Numbered from the stretch's first letter, positions 52,879 through 62,416 are shown. The stretch: DNA of 64,000 nucleotides from Treponema phagedenis (GCF_008153345.1 NZ_CP042818.1:3308117-3372116); one strand, 5' to 3'. Numbers and translations are program-made. The notes: generated by a model from the sequence alone, not told the origin.

Positions 52879-55305
52879 TTAAATAAATAAATTAATTCCG
52901 GATTTTTGCGCATCGCCTAGATAGGTTGCGACGCCTCCGATTTCAACACCTTCTAAAAGCTCTTCTTTTTTTATTCCCATTACATCCATTGACATGGAGC
53001 AGGCGATAAGCTTAACACCCAAGTTGCGTGCGCTTTGCATGAGTGTCGGAAGGTCATCAACATTTTTTTCTTTCATTATTTTTTTCATCATGGCAGAACC
53101 CATGCCGGCCATATTCATTTTTGATAAACCGAGTTTTGTTATGTCAGCAGGAAGCATAATATCAAACATTTTTTCCATTGCATTTTTTTGTGCATGGGCT
53201 CTTCGCTTTACAGCGGACAAACCCCAGAATGTAAAAAACATAGTAACCTTTTTTCCCATACTCGCAGCATCGTTTGCAATAATAAACGCCGCCATTGTTT
53301 TATCAAGGTCTCCGCTAAAAACAATAATTGTTGCGCTGTTGTGATTTTCAAAAACTTTCGTTTCGAGTGTTTGCTCTGTTTTGCCCTTCATAATTTGCGC
53401 AGTATAAACGCCGCTATCCTCATGCACACCGATTAAGGTATTTCCGGTTGTGCTGCACCATGAGTTTATATCTTTGGTAAACCCGATATCGGTTACTTTA
53501 ACTTCAAGCACATCACCGTCTGCAAGTTCGTTCATTGCAGTGTATACCCTTGTGATGGGACCGGGACATTGCAAACCGCAAGCGTTGATTTCTACTTTTG
53601 CTGTAACATTTTTCTGAATCATTTTTTCCTCCTGATTGTGTGCACTTAACGGGCAACCGCAAATAGCGGCGGTATTTTTAAGTTTATAGTTTGCAATAGC
53701 GTATGTTTTATATCCTCCTGAAAGCACAACGGAATCGATGCCCTTTTGTCTTAATATGCAATGCGCATTATATGCACGCAGAGACACCCTGCAATACAAA
53801 ACAATTTTTTTACCTTGCAGAGTGTTGATATTATCTCTGATTGTGCCAAGCGGAATATTTACAGAACCGTCAATATGCCCAATGGCGAATTCGGCTGCTT
53901 CGCTTACATCGACAAGCATGTATCCGTCTTTTTTATATTGCTCAATTTCATTGCATTGAATAAAAGAAACTTTTTTGTTTAATGCATTTTCAGAAACATA
54001 GCCTACAAAATTGATTGCGGTTTTTGCTGCATTAAACGGTGGCGCATATGCAAGCTGCAAATCTTTTAATTGTGTAATTGAAAGCCCTGCATATATTGCC
54101 GTAGCTATTGTGTCAATGAATTTATCGGCACCGTCTTTTGCAACGCATTGAGCACCTAAAATTTTTCCTTCAGTAGAATACAACACTTTGACATGCATCG
54201 GGTAAGAGCCGGGATAATAGGCGGCGTGATTTACCGGGTGTAAATGGATAACCTGATACTCGCCTTTGATTGTTTTTTCATTTAAACCGATACTTGCCGC
54301 TTGCAAGTCAAATACTTTGGCAATGCTTGTTCCTAAGGAGCCCTTGTATTCCGCTTGCATACCGTTTAATAGATCGGCAATCATTCTGCCCTGATAATTT
54401 GCATAGCCCGCAAGTGCTATTTGTACTTTTTCACCTGAAACAAAATGATTAACCTCTGCGGCGTCCCCCAGGGCATAAATGTACTCATCGGATGTTTGCA
54501 TTTGGCTATTTACAACAATGCCGCCCCTTGCACCTATAGCAAGCCCCGCATCCTTAGCCAAAGTATTTTCAGGTTTTACGCCAATCGCAAGGATTGTAAT
54601 ATCAGAATGAACTGTACTGCCGTCGGATAATTCAATGGCGGCGCCCTTATCCTTAAATTTTTTTACGCCGTTATTTAAAATGAGCCTTACGCCCTTATCT
54701 TCCAAATGCATATGCAGTTCTTGCGCCATTTCAAAATCAAGCGGCGCCATAACCTGTTTATCCATTTCGATAAGCGTTGTTTTAAGTCCTGCTCTTTTGA
54801 GATTTTCCGCCATTTCAAGCCCGATAAAACCGCCGCCGATAACGGTTGCTTCTTGCGCATTATTATTTTTAATATAGCTTTTAATCGCATCAGTGTCCGG
54901 CACAGTTCTAAGCGTAAATACATTTTTCGCTTCGCTAATGCCTTCAATGGGCGGCTTAACGGGACTTGCACCCGGCGAAAGAATTAAATAATCGTAATCA
55001 GACTTCCCATCAGTTCCGTCTTTTGAAGAAAATTCAATAGATTTATTTTTACGGTCAATCTTTGTTACTTCCGTATTGTTGTAAACCTTCATATTGAATT
55101 TCTTTTCCATTTGTTCAACGCTTTGCAAAAGCAGAGCATCCCGCTCGGCAATTTCTCCGCCAATGTAATACGGAAGCCCGCAGTTTGCAAAAGAAACATA
55201 CTCGCCTTTTTCAAACAAAACAATTTCAGCATCTTCGTTTAATCTTCGCATACGCGCGGCAAATGACGCGCCGCCTGCAACTCCGCCGACAATAAGTATT
55301 TTCAT
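52879..55305 (-). CDS. CoA-disulfide reductase-rhodanese-TusA-DsrE fusion
   Basis: An 808-residue protein with four joined parts. A flavin pyridine-nucleotide disulfide reductase of the CoA-disulfide/NADH-oxidase group spans residues 1 to about 450 (GGVAGGASFAARMRRL; Cys42 in FANCGLPYYIGG). A rhodanese domain spans about 455-550 (KIVLYCRVSLRAY, Cys near 504). A TusA domain spans about 565-640 (NACGLQCPGPITR). A DsrE/DsrF-like domain spans about 650-808 (CSMSMDVMGI near the end). It probably reduces CoA persulfides or polysulfide and passes sulfane sulfur between its domains. Downstream of and overlapping the arsR gene. Confidence 0.92.
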   Translation of the reverse strand: MKILIVGGVAGGASFAARMRRLNEDAEIVLFEKGEYVSFANCGLPYYIGGEIAERDALLLQSVEQMEKKFNMKVYNNTEVTKIDRKNKSIEFSSKDGTDGKSDYDYLILSPGASPVKPPIEGISEAKNVFTLRTVPDTDAIKSYIKNNNAQEATVIGGGFIGLEMAENLKRAGLKTTLIEMDKQVMAPLDFEMAQELHMHLEDKGVRLILNNGVKKFKDKGAAIELSDGSTVHSDITILAIGVKPENTLAKDAGLAIGARGGIVVNSQMQTSDEYIYALGDAAEVNHFVSGEKVQIALAGYANYQGRMIADLLNGMQAEYKGSLGTSIAKVFDLQAASIGLNEKTIKGEYQVIHLHPVNHAAYYPGSYPMHVKVLYSTEGKILGAQCVAKDGADKFIDTIATAIYAGLSITQLKDLQLAYAPPFNAAKTAINFVGYVSENALNKKVSFIQCNEIEQYKKDGYMLVDVSEAAEFAIGHIDGSVNIPLGTIRDNINTLQGKKIVLYCRVSLRAYNAHCILRQKGIDSVVLSGGYKTYAIANYKLKNTAAICGCPLSAHNQEEKMIQKNVTAKVEINACGLQCPGPITRVYTAMNELADGDVLEVKVTDIGFTKDINSWCSTTGNTLIGVHEDSGVYTAQIMKGKTEQTLETKVFENHNSATIIVFSGDLDKTMAAFIIANDAASMGKKVTMFFTFWGLSAVKRRAHAQKNAMEKMFDIMLPADITKLGLSKMNMAGMGSAMMKKIMKEKNVDDLPTLMQSARNLGVKLIACSMSMDVMGIKKEELLEGVEIGGVATYLGDAQKSGINLFI

Positions 55306-55598
55306 TTTTCCTCCAAAATATTTTGGATAAGTTTTTTTATTTTCTTATCCGTAATTGAATAGTAAATATTAACGCCTTCGCGCCTCCCCTTAATAAGCCC
55401 CTTATCTTTTAAAATACCTACATGTTGAGATATTGTAGACTGCGGAATATCAAGACAATGCTGCATATCCGACACTTGCACTTCCCCTCTTAAGCTCAAA
55501 CCTCGTAAAATACAAAGCCTCACAGGATGAGCAATTGCTTTTAAAAGCTCTGCTTTTTCTTCCAACAAATTAAAATCAGCAGATAAAAAATTTTCCAT
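55302..55598 (-). CDS. ArsR family transcriptional regulator
   Basis: A 98-residue winged-helix ArsR protein: LLKAIAHPVRLCILRGLSLRGEVQVSDMQHCL, then IPQSTISQHVGILKDKGLIKGRREG and the wing VNIYYSI. The metal-site CxC of ArsR/SmtB is absent, but Cys29 and Cys48 are present. With a sulfur-transfer fusion as partner, a thiol sensor of persulfide, like BigR/SqrR, is a reasonable inference. It overlaps the next gene by four bases (ATGA). Confidence 0.9.
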   Translation of the reverse strand: MENFLSADFNLLEEKAELLKAIAHPVRLCILRGLSLRGEVQVSDMQHCLDIPQSTISQHVGILKDKGLIKGRREGVNIYYSITDKKIKKLIQNILEEK

Positions 55599-55615
55599 AA
55601 GTTTTACGCCTTTAT

Positions 55616-55660
55616 TATATCTATATATCGCAATATAGCGATATATAGATATATTGTCAA
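55616..55660 (-). promoter_or_regulatory. arsR promoter with large overlapping palindrome
   Basis: On the minus strand: TTGACA (55660-55655), 17-base spacer, TATATT (55637-55632). TATATCTATATATCG (55616-55630) is an exact inverted match of 55639-55653 with eight bases between, covering spacer, -10 box and start point. This is the expected geometry of an autoregulatory ArsR operator. Confidence 0.85.
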
Positions 55661-55685
55661 TAGGATAATACGCGTATTGATAAGC

Positions 55686-55714
55686 TTGTAATATAAAAGT
55701 TATTTATTTATAAT
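55686..55714 (+). promoter_or_regulatory. Promoter of the macrodomain gene, probable leaderless mRNA
   Basis: TTGTAA (55686-55691), 17-base spacer, TATAAT (55709-55714), then six bases (AGAAGA) to the ATG at 55721. The -35 box is imperfect. The purines AGAAGA could be a weak ribosome site only if transcription started further upstream. Confidence 0.6.
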
Positions 55715-55720
55715 AGAAGA

Positions 55721-56266
55721 ATGATAAACATAATTGTTGAAAAAAGCGATATTACAAAAAAAGAAGTTGATGTGATTGTGAATGCGGCAAACTCAAGCTT
55801 GCTCGGAGGCGGCGGAGTGGACGGCGCAATTCACCGTGCAGGCGGGCCGAAAATTTTAGAAGAATGCAAAAAAATTGTTGCAGCGCAGGGTGAGTGTAAA
55901 ACCGGACATGTCGTGTACACAAGTGCGGGAAACTTACCGGCAAAGTATGTGTTTCATACGGTAGGTCCTATTTGGCATGGCGGCACAAAAAACGAAGCAA
56001 ACTTACTGAGAGATTGTTACCTTAACTCAATCCGCCTTGCTTCAGAGCTTAATTGCAAAACAATTGCCTTTCCGAATATCAGCACCGGAGTGTACGGCTA
56101 TCCAAAAGAAGCGGCTGCAAAACTTGTTTTTGAAACTATACAAAGTGCAATACGCGGCAAAACGGATGAAACTATTCATATCGAAAAAATCAATACAATT
56201 TTTTTTGTAACATTCGATGATGAAAATTACGAGATTTATAATCGCATTTTTAAGGAACTGCTATAA
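55721..56266 (+). CDS. Macrodomain protein (ADP-ribose binding)
   Basis: A 181-residue single macrodomain. The ligand loops are clear: [27 protein letters not shown] (residues about 16-42) and [16 protein letters not shown] (about 118-133). It resembles YmdB-type O-acetyl-ADP-ribose deacetylases that remove ADP-ribose from proteins or deacetylate its acetyl ester. It is divergent from the ArsR/sulfur genes, 122 bases apart. Complete length. Confidence 0.92.
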   Translation: MINIIVEKSDITKKEVDVIVNAANSSLLGGGGVDGAIHRAGGPKILEECKKIVAAQGECKTGHVVYTSAGNLPAKYVFHTVGPIWHGGTKNEANLLRDCYLNSIRLASELNCKTIAFPNISTGVYGYPKEAAAKLVFETIQSAIRGKTDETIHIEKINTIFFVTFDDENYEIYNRIFKELL

Positions 56267-56470
56267 GCCGTGCCTGCAAACTAAAAGTATTGCTTATAAT
56301 CTAAGAGCCGAGCCCAACTTCAGGTTAAATATATTTCCAAAACCGGCGCAGCTTTCGGCATTATCGGTCGGCGGGTGTAATACAGCCCCTGAAAAGCCCT
56401 ACGACTCATAAACATCCGTGCCGGTAAGTGTTTTACTAATCGCGACAGTAACAAAACGGCTTATAGATGC

Positions 56471-56695
56471 AGCATCACTATGGTAAATTGCTCACCGTTG
56501 TCAAACTCAGAACAAATTCAAACGATGTTTAAAAGCATCAATACAAAATTATAAAATTGAAGCTTTTAAACTCGCAGCCGATGTAAACAGGAATAGCAAA
56601 CATTACATTCAGAACGGGCACGGATGTCCGTGGTTCCAAGCAGCAGCGATGTTTTAAAGCAAAACAGCTTACAAAGCTTTTAAACTCGCTAGGTT
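56471..56695 (+). repeat. Interspersed repeat copy J with hairpin modules
   Basis: GCATCACTATGGTAAATTGC, TCACCGTTG, then CGAT + GTTTAAAAGC/GCTTTTAAAC + TCG (56523-56574), GAACGGGCACGGATGTCCGT (loop ACGGAT, stem with one G-T pair) and CGAT + GTTTTAAAGC with AGCTTTTAAAC + TCG (56646-56688). The right frame is lost, so the copy is truncated. Confidence 0.8.
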
Positions 56696-56796
56696 ATCAA
56701 AAAACGGTATATTACCATTGAGCCAAATCTGCCGTTTCTGAAAGCAGCGGTAACCTCTGTTAATTTGCTTGCATCAATTTTAAACATTACAACATA

Positions 56797-56937
56797 CTTA
56801 ATGGTGTTATTGAAAAGCTTGATGCAAGATTAACCGATGAAACTTGGAAGCATTATGTGTACTCAAACGAAGCTAAAAATTATGAATACTTAAAACCCGA
56901 ATGGTCGCGCAATATTTCTTTGACGGAAGAAAGATGA
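56797..56937 (+). pseudogene. 3' relic of a DUF3160 gene
   Basis: A frame of about 45 codons ends at TGA 56935-56937. It reads RLTDETWKHYVYSNEAKN and then LKPEWSRNISL. The last residues of the DUF3160 gene downstream read RLTDEKWKERVYADPAEN and LKPEWSRGTAL, so this is the tail of a related gene whose front has been lost. Repeat copy J lies at the break. Confidence 0.75.
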
Positions 56938-57054
56938 CTCTATAAAAAATCAGGCACAACGGCAGTCTGAAAAATATTGTTTATGGTATTGGTTTTCAAA
57001 AAAAATTGCTATATATTACCTATTATATAGAAAATATCTTCGGAGGGATATAAA

Positions 57055-59842
57055 ATGAAAACAGAAAATAAAAAGAGAATACTTGAGTGCGTTCTTACAG
57101 CTGCGCTTATGACGGGAATTGTTCTTGCAGGTTTTTCCGCATGTAAAAAAAAGGAGCCCGTTCCGACGAAAGATGTCAAAACAACTGAAAAAAGCGAAAG
57201 CCAAACCGCATCAATTGAACAGCGTTTTGATGAGCAGCTTTCTAAAAAGATGCCCGAATTGGCTACTGTATTTGAAAAGGTAAAGGTTGATGCGAGTGCT
57301 CACAAAAAGTATTTAAGCGAGCCTCTTGTTTTTTCTGAATTACCGAAAACGGATATCCCCGAAGGAATGGGCTCTACCGTTGTAGGTAGCAAGCTTTGTC
57401 TATTTTATCCTAATGCAAAGCTTAGCACTCACGCTGACCTTAAAAATTTGCCGGAAGGTATTTCCATTCCGTTTGGAACTGTTTTGGTTATTGACCAAGA
57501 CGTAGTTGGCGATACAGATGAAGAGGGGGAATACGAAGGGCTTTTTAAATTTCAGGATCAGCTCAATTATTTTTATAAAGCAGAATGGAACGGAGAAAAG
57601 GGGCTTGTCTTCGGTGCGGATTTAGTCGGTGTGCGAAATGAACCTTATGTCAATCAAATGATATCCCTTTTGTATGCAAACAAGGGGCACTTTGATACAT
57701 TTTATCCGATGAACGGATATACATTGCTGTCACAAGAAAAAAGGGATGCGCTTACAAAAAATAAACTCGCATTTCAAAATCTAAACAACCGAGAAATAAA
57801 TTATTATAGCAACTTTGATGATATGATAGCCATGTACACAACACATCTGCCATCGGATGAGGATATATACATAAATACTCCTATTTTTATTACAACAGAT
57901 TTAATTGCTCATGCGCGTCATCTTGTTTTTGATAGGGCATTGCAAACAGCGGAAGAAGATTTTTTTGTTCCCGAGTTGTACAAACTTGTTGATTCATTTT
58001 TAAAAGAGCTTGATAAGGTAAATACTTCCGGCGGGCTTACCGCACAAAAAGAAACCTTGGAAAAAGCAAAACAATATTTTTTTAACCGCAAAAGCTTTGA
58101 TAGAGCTTGCCCCTAAAAAAACGGAAGCTGAAGATGAATCAGGGCGTTCTTATACTAAATATGTAGATCCGAATAAAGCGGGGGTATTAGCAAAATATCC
58201 TAAAGCTGTTCAAGATGAAATTAAGCTCATGGAAGCAGCCCAAGGGCAGGCTCCCTCTTCGGTTTTTACATTTGCAGATTCTTCTGCGGCCGAAGAAGAT
58301 TATTCTCAATATACGGTACGGGGGCATTATACAAAAAACGGCATCTTGGCTACTTATTTTAAGGTTATGATGTGGTTCGGCAGAGCCCATTTTTTAATTG
58401 CGGATAATGCTGCAAAGGTTTTACCTGTAGGCGAAAAAACCGCTTCTGATGCCATTGCTCTTACGGCTAATATGCAGCCTATCGCGCTTTTAATTACCGA
58501 AGTCATTAATAAAAATCCAAGTCTTTATACACAGTGGCAAAATATTTTTGATCCGATAACAGCCTTGATTGGTCTTTCCGATGATCTTTCGTTTTATGAA
58601 GTGCTGCCGATTTGGAAAGAATTTAATGTCAATGATTTTGGTGCATGGTCTTCCGATAAAAAGAACTTGCACGATTTTATGAAAAAAGCTCATGAAAAAT
58701 GTGCGCCGCCTGCAATTGCGGGTTTATCCGTATTATATGCGGCAGCGGAAGAAGACAGCGAAGGCAATAACAAGCAGCCCATGGGTTGGCGTCTTTTCGG
58801 TCAACGCTTTACTTATGATTCATTTATTCATCATTTGGTAAGTTCTCCGCGATTATATGGCAGACAAATGGTTTCCGGTATGGACATTATGAAGGCTTTC
58901 GGCTCAAAGGCTGCTGATGGTTTTTTGGCGGAAGACTATAAGAGATTTCCTGCTATGCAGCCTATTCTAAATAGCCTCGCTGAGGAAATCAGTGCAGACC
59001 CCGGACGTGCCTTCGGAAAAACTTATTACGGTAGTGTATTAAACGAAATTGCAACTCAGGCGCGCTTTGAGCAGGGCAGCGGTTTTTATTTTACCGAAAG
59101 TCCTGCATGGACGGTGAAAGCTTTAAACTCCGCACATGGCAGTTGGGCGGAATTGCGGCACGATACAATCCTTTATGTAAAGCAAAGTTATGCCAAAATG
59201 GGAGGAGGCGCCTACGAGCCGACATTCAGAACGGAACCCATCCCGAAAATGATACACTATATTGAGCCGAACCTTGCATTCTGGAAAAATGCGGTCAACT
59301 CAACAAAACTGCTTACAGCTCTTTTTAAACACTTTAACATGATTCAAGAATACGATCTTCAAAAACTTCAAGAACTCACCGACCTATGTGTTAAGGCAAG
59401 TGAAATTGTAGAGCTGGAAATAAAAGACAAGCCTGTTTCTGCGGAAGATAACATTTGGATATCAACTATCCCAAGGAAATTATCGCATGTTATTTTAGTC
59501 GGTATTGATTCTGCCGGTGATGGTGCATATTTTGACAACGATGATATGGTGAAGATGGCACTTGTTGCCGACGTATTTACAAATGCGGAAACCAACACCG
59601 TCCTTGAAACCGCAGTCGGTACACCCTATCGAATTTATGTTCCGCTAAATGACGGGCAGGGCGGCAAACGAATTGCAGTAGGTTACTGTTTTAATTACTA
59701 TGAATTCCCACATCCTATCAGCGACAGGTTAACCGATGAAAAGTGGAAGGAGCGTGTGTATGCGGATCCGGCTGAAAACCTTGAAGACTTGAAACCCGAA
59801 TGGTCAAGGGGCACTGCCCTTCCAGCAGAAGGAAGTTTTTGA
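57055..59842 (+). pseudogene. DUF3160 lipoprotein, frameshifted at a T7 tract
   Basis: The first frame (57055-58116, 353 codons) has a lipoprotein signal peptide with lipobox FSAC (Cys30). It reads DUF3160 sequence (FYPMNGYTLLSQEKRDALT, TPIFITTDLIAHARHLVFDRAL) until ...AKQYFFNRKSF. The second frame (58097-59842) carries on with ALIELAPKKTEAEDESG and ends LKPEWSRGTALPAEGSF. Seven T at 58077-58083 lie at the junction; six T would give QYFLTAKALIELAP, a single protein of about 928 residues. It could be a phase-variable gene, a recent null or a read error. Function of the family is unknown; a Memo-like partner follows. Confidence 0.85.
58077..58083 (+). repeat. T7 tract at the DUF3160 frameshift
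   Basis: Seven T. Removing one base restores one uninterrupted frame from 57055 to 59842. Confidence 0.8.
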
Positions 59843-60831
59843 TAAACATCTTAGTGCAGAATATGGGAATGCCATTTTTAAAAAAACTGCGAAGAGGAAA
59901 GCTTTTTATTTTGGTTTTGTTGTGCGGCTTTTTTTTAGTTGCGTGCAGCCGAAACTCTGAAAAAGCAAAAAGCTTAAATGCTGCAAACACTGAAAATGCC
60001 GGGGCTACTTCCCCTGATAAAGAAAAGGCTCTTCCCGTTTTTTCTACTTGGGAATCTATAAAGATGGACGTTCCGAATATTTTGCCTTGCAAACAGGAAG
60101 ATCAGCTTCCCGAAGGTGCTGTCCCTTGGGGCGGCACTGTAAGCCATCACTTACTCACAGGGAAGCTTATCGACGATTGGTTTATTGAGCTTGTAAAAAG
60201 GCGAAAGATAGATATATTCTATATATTAAGCCCCTCTCATCACGGGATTTCGCTTTATAACTATGCGCTCACAATGGGAAGTTGGGGAACAAATGGCGGC
60301 TTAGTAGAAACATTTATTCCCGATGCGAAAGCTCTTGCAAAAAAACTTGATGTGCCCTTTGACGACCAAGTTTTTACAATTGAGCACGGCGTTTTCACCT
60401 TAATGTCGTACATTAAAAAATATTTTCCTAATGCAAAGGTTGTTGCAATTGCAAATCTTTGCGACTATATAAATATATACACGGTACAAAAATTGGCAGA
60501 TGCGTTTATGCCTTTTTTTGATGTAAATAAATCAACTGAAAAAGAAAATAAGTTTTTGCTTGTTTCAACAGATTTTTCTCATCATCACAATCTTGAAAAA
60601 ACGCTTTCCAACGATGCAAAAAGCAGAAAGTTTTTAAAAGAGCGCGATCCCGCTCGCTGGGAATTAGTTGCCTGCGATAATCGCCCCGCTTGCTATATTC
60701 TTTCAAGGCTTTTTACTGAGAACACGCGCTGCACAATTCAATATCACACAAACGCTCTTTATCTTGAACCGAAAGAGGTGGATCCGGAAGATATAACAAG
60801 TTATTTTTTTACGTTTTTTTGGGAAGAGTAA
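59839..60831 (+). CDS. Memo-like (AmmeMemoRadiSam system B) lipoprotein
   Basis: A predicted lipoprotein with lipobox LVAC (Cys36 counted from this start) and a Memo-family domain: GGTVSHHLLTGKLIDDWF, YILSPSHHGISLYNYAL, FTIEHGVFTLMSYIKKYFPNA, LVSTDFSHHHNLE and CDNRPACYIL. Memo proteins share the fold of class III extradiol dioxygenases, with a His/Asp/Cys metal site; here SHH, EHG and DFSHH supply possible ligands. TTG at 59839 overlaps the DUF3160 stop (TTGA) and has AAGGA five bases before it; ATGs at 59860 and 59866 are alternatives. Coupling to DUF3160 suggests shared function. Confidence 0.82.
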   Translation: MINILVQNMGMPFLKKLRRGKLFILVLLCGFFLVACSRNSEKAKSLNAANTENAGATSPDKEKALPVFSTWESIKMDVPNILPCKQEDQLPEGAVPWGGTVSHHLLTGKLIDDWFIELVKRRKIDIFYILSPSHHGISLYNYALTMGSWGTNGGLVETFIPDAKALAKKLDVPFDDQVFTIEHGVFTLMSYIKKYFPNAKVVAIANLCDYINIYTVQKLADAFMPFFDVNKSTEKENKFLLVSTDFSHHHNLEKTLSNDAKSRKFLKERDPARWELVACDNRPACYILSRLFTENTRCTIQYHTNALYLEPKEVDPEDITSYFFTFFWEE

Positions 60832-60858
60832 TCAACCATGCGCCGGAATCAATCGAAC

Positions 60859-62052
60859 TTATCCGTAAATATACAAACAGGTATTTAAGTTTCCGCCTTT
60901 TAACTCTTTTTTCTTAAGAGGAAAACCCGCCTTTGCAAAAATAGATTCAAACTCGGGTTTGTCGGTGATAAAACCTAATTTCCAGCCGGTAAAGGCTTCT
61001 GGAAGTTTTGTCATTGCCTGATATAAAAGGAGTGCTTCTTCTTTGTTATCAAGCCGCTCACCGTACGGCGGATTTGAAAGCAAAATTCCTTCAGGGTAAG
61101 GTGCGGCAAGATCGGAAAAATCCGCCTGCACAAACTCGGGACGGGGAATTTTCGAATCATCCCCGACGGATTGCAAAGCACGCCCCGCAATCATACAGGC
61201 TCGCTCGGCGTTTTTTTGTGCAAGACTCACCATCGAAGCATCCTTATCGGATCCGGTAATACGCACAAGACAATCGGTTTTAATGGAGCGGATAGCCTTC
61301 TCTTTTTCCTGCGCAATCAAAGCCCTTGATTTTGCCTTGTCAAAGCAAGCGAAATTTTCAAACATAAAACTGCGATTAATGCCGGGCGGAATATTATGCG
61401 CAAACCATGTCGCCTCAATCGGAATTGTCCCCGAACCGCAAAATGCGTCGTGCAGTGGAAATTTTCGCTTCCACATGAGGCAGTGCAAAAGCGTTGCCGC
61501 AAGAGTTTCCCGCATCGGAGCTGCCCCGCCGGAAAGCCGATAACCGCGCCGGTGCAAAGGCTCACCCGACAAATCAAGGCAGACATGCGCCCTGTCCTTC
61601 TCGATATATATTCTCAAAGCAAACGCAGTGCCGCTTTCCGGAAGCAGCCGCATCTTCCACACTTTGCAAAGCTTTTCACAAATCGCTTTGTGTGCAACTG
61701 ACTGCACCGCATGCTCTGAGTTTAACGTGCTTTTATAAATACGCGCCTTGTCTATCGTAATTTTTGAATCTTTAAAAAACCAATCCTGCCAGTCAATCGA
61801 AAAAACCGCCTCAAAAAGGTCGTCAAAATTTTCCGCCGAAAAAGTTTTTAACACAAGATAAATCCTGTCAGCGGTACGCAAATAAAAATTTGCCCTGAAC
61901 ATCGAAAGCATCAGAGGTTCCGCTTCGCCCGCTCCCGCCGTAAAAAACACCCGCCCCGGCAATTTTGCCGCCGGCTTAAAGCCCGAAAGTTTTAATTCAT
62001 TTGATAAAATTGTCTCCGCGCCGACTGCGCAAAGCGCTAAAAAAGTATGCAT
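60859..62052 (-). CDS. rlmL: RlmL-type rRNA (guanine-N2) methyltransferase
   Basis: A 397-residue methyltransferase. A THUMP domain at the N-terminus (about residues 1-170) is followed by a Rossmann methyltransferase domain (about 175-390). It has FCGSGTIPIEAT for SAM binding and the catalytic NPPYGERL (near 318) of N2-guanine methylases. It matches the C-terminally short RlmL/YpsC class. The ATG lies six bases after a TATAGT -10 box (62064-62059), so the mRNA may be leaderless. Confidence 0.9.
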   Translation of the reverse strand: MHTFLALCAVGAETILSNELKLSGFKPAAKLPGRVFFTAGAGEAEPLMLSMFRANFYLRTADRIYLVLKTFSAENFDDLFEAVFSIDWQDWFFKDSKITIDKARIYKSTLNSEHAVQSVAHKAICEKLCKVWKMRLLPESGTAFALRIYIEKDRAHVCLDLSGEPLHRRGYRLSGGAAPMRETLAATLLHCLMWKRKFPLHDAFCGSGTIPIEATWFAHNIPPGINRSFMFENFACFDKAKSRALIAQEKEKAIRSIKTDCLVRITGSDKDASMVSLAQKNAERACMIAGRALQSVGDDSKIPRPEFVQADFSDLAAPYPEGILLSNPPYGERLDNKEEALLLYQAMTKLPEAFTGWKLGFITDKPEFESIFAKAGFPLKKKELKGGNLNTCLYIYG

Positions 62053-62058
62053 TCATGC

Positions 62059-62087
62059 ACTATACGCATTTTTACTAATTTGTACAA
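62059..62087 (-). promoter_or_regulatory. Promoter of rlmL, probable leaderless mRNA
   Basis: On the minus strand: TTGTAC (62087-62082), 17-base spacer, TATAGT (62064-62059), then six bases to the ATG at 62052. The -35 box is weak. Confidence 0.55.
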
Positions 62088-62107
62088 TCATACTTTTTAA
62101 ACGCCCC

Positions 62108-62318
62108 AAGGCTTACGCATGAACAAGATTTGCTCTCCCTTAGACCCCGTTTATGCTTCGCATTAGGAGGGATGTAAATTTCAGAATCTCTACGGATGGC
62201 GGTGGTTCCAATGCAAAGCTTTAAAACTTGTGGGGTAGTTTTTGACACGAATGTCAAAATCAAACCGTTGTGTCGGGCTCTTTTTTATAAAATTTTTTAC
62301 GATTCGCCTAATTGAAAT
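62108..62318 (+). repeat. Degraded repeat block K2
   Basis: It begins AAGGCTTACGCATGAACAAG (compare 45238), then TTAGACCCCG. A decayed module AATCTCTACGGATGGCGGTG and AAAGCTTTAAAACTTG follow, then GTTTTTGACACGAATGTCAA, CCGTTGTGTCGGGCTC and TTTTTTATAAAATTTTTTACG. The parts keep their usual order, though paired stems are partly broken. Confidence 0.65.
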
Positions 62319-62416
62319 AGCCTATTTCGGTAGCCAATTACAGAAACAACATTCCACGGAAATCCCTGGGATACAAAACAACGATAGAAGTTTTTATGGA
62401 TTTTGTGTATCCTCGT

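Larger units (their letters stand above)
56267..57054. other. Gap with repeat copy J and a gene relic
   Basis: 788 bases without an intact gene. It contains repeat copy J (56471-56695) and the decayed end of a DUF3160 gene (56797-56937), both listed. 56267-56470 reads a short open frame (AEPNFRLNIFPKPAQL) that I cannot place. TATATTACCTATTATAT at 57011-57027 may hold the -10 box of the next gene, and CGGAGGGAT at 57041-57049 is its ribosome site. Confidence 0.6.

Noticed and set aside
56217..56411. Frame extending past the macrodomain gene
   Set aside because: It overlaps the end of the real gene in another frame and has no motif; probably chance.
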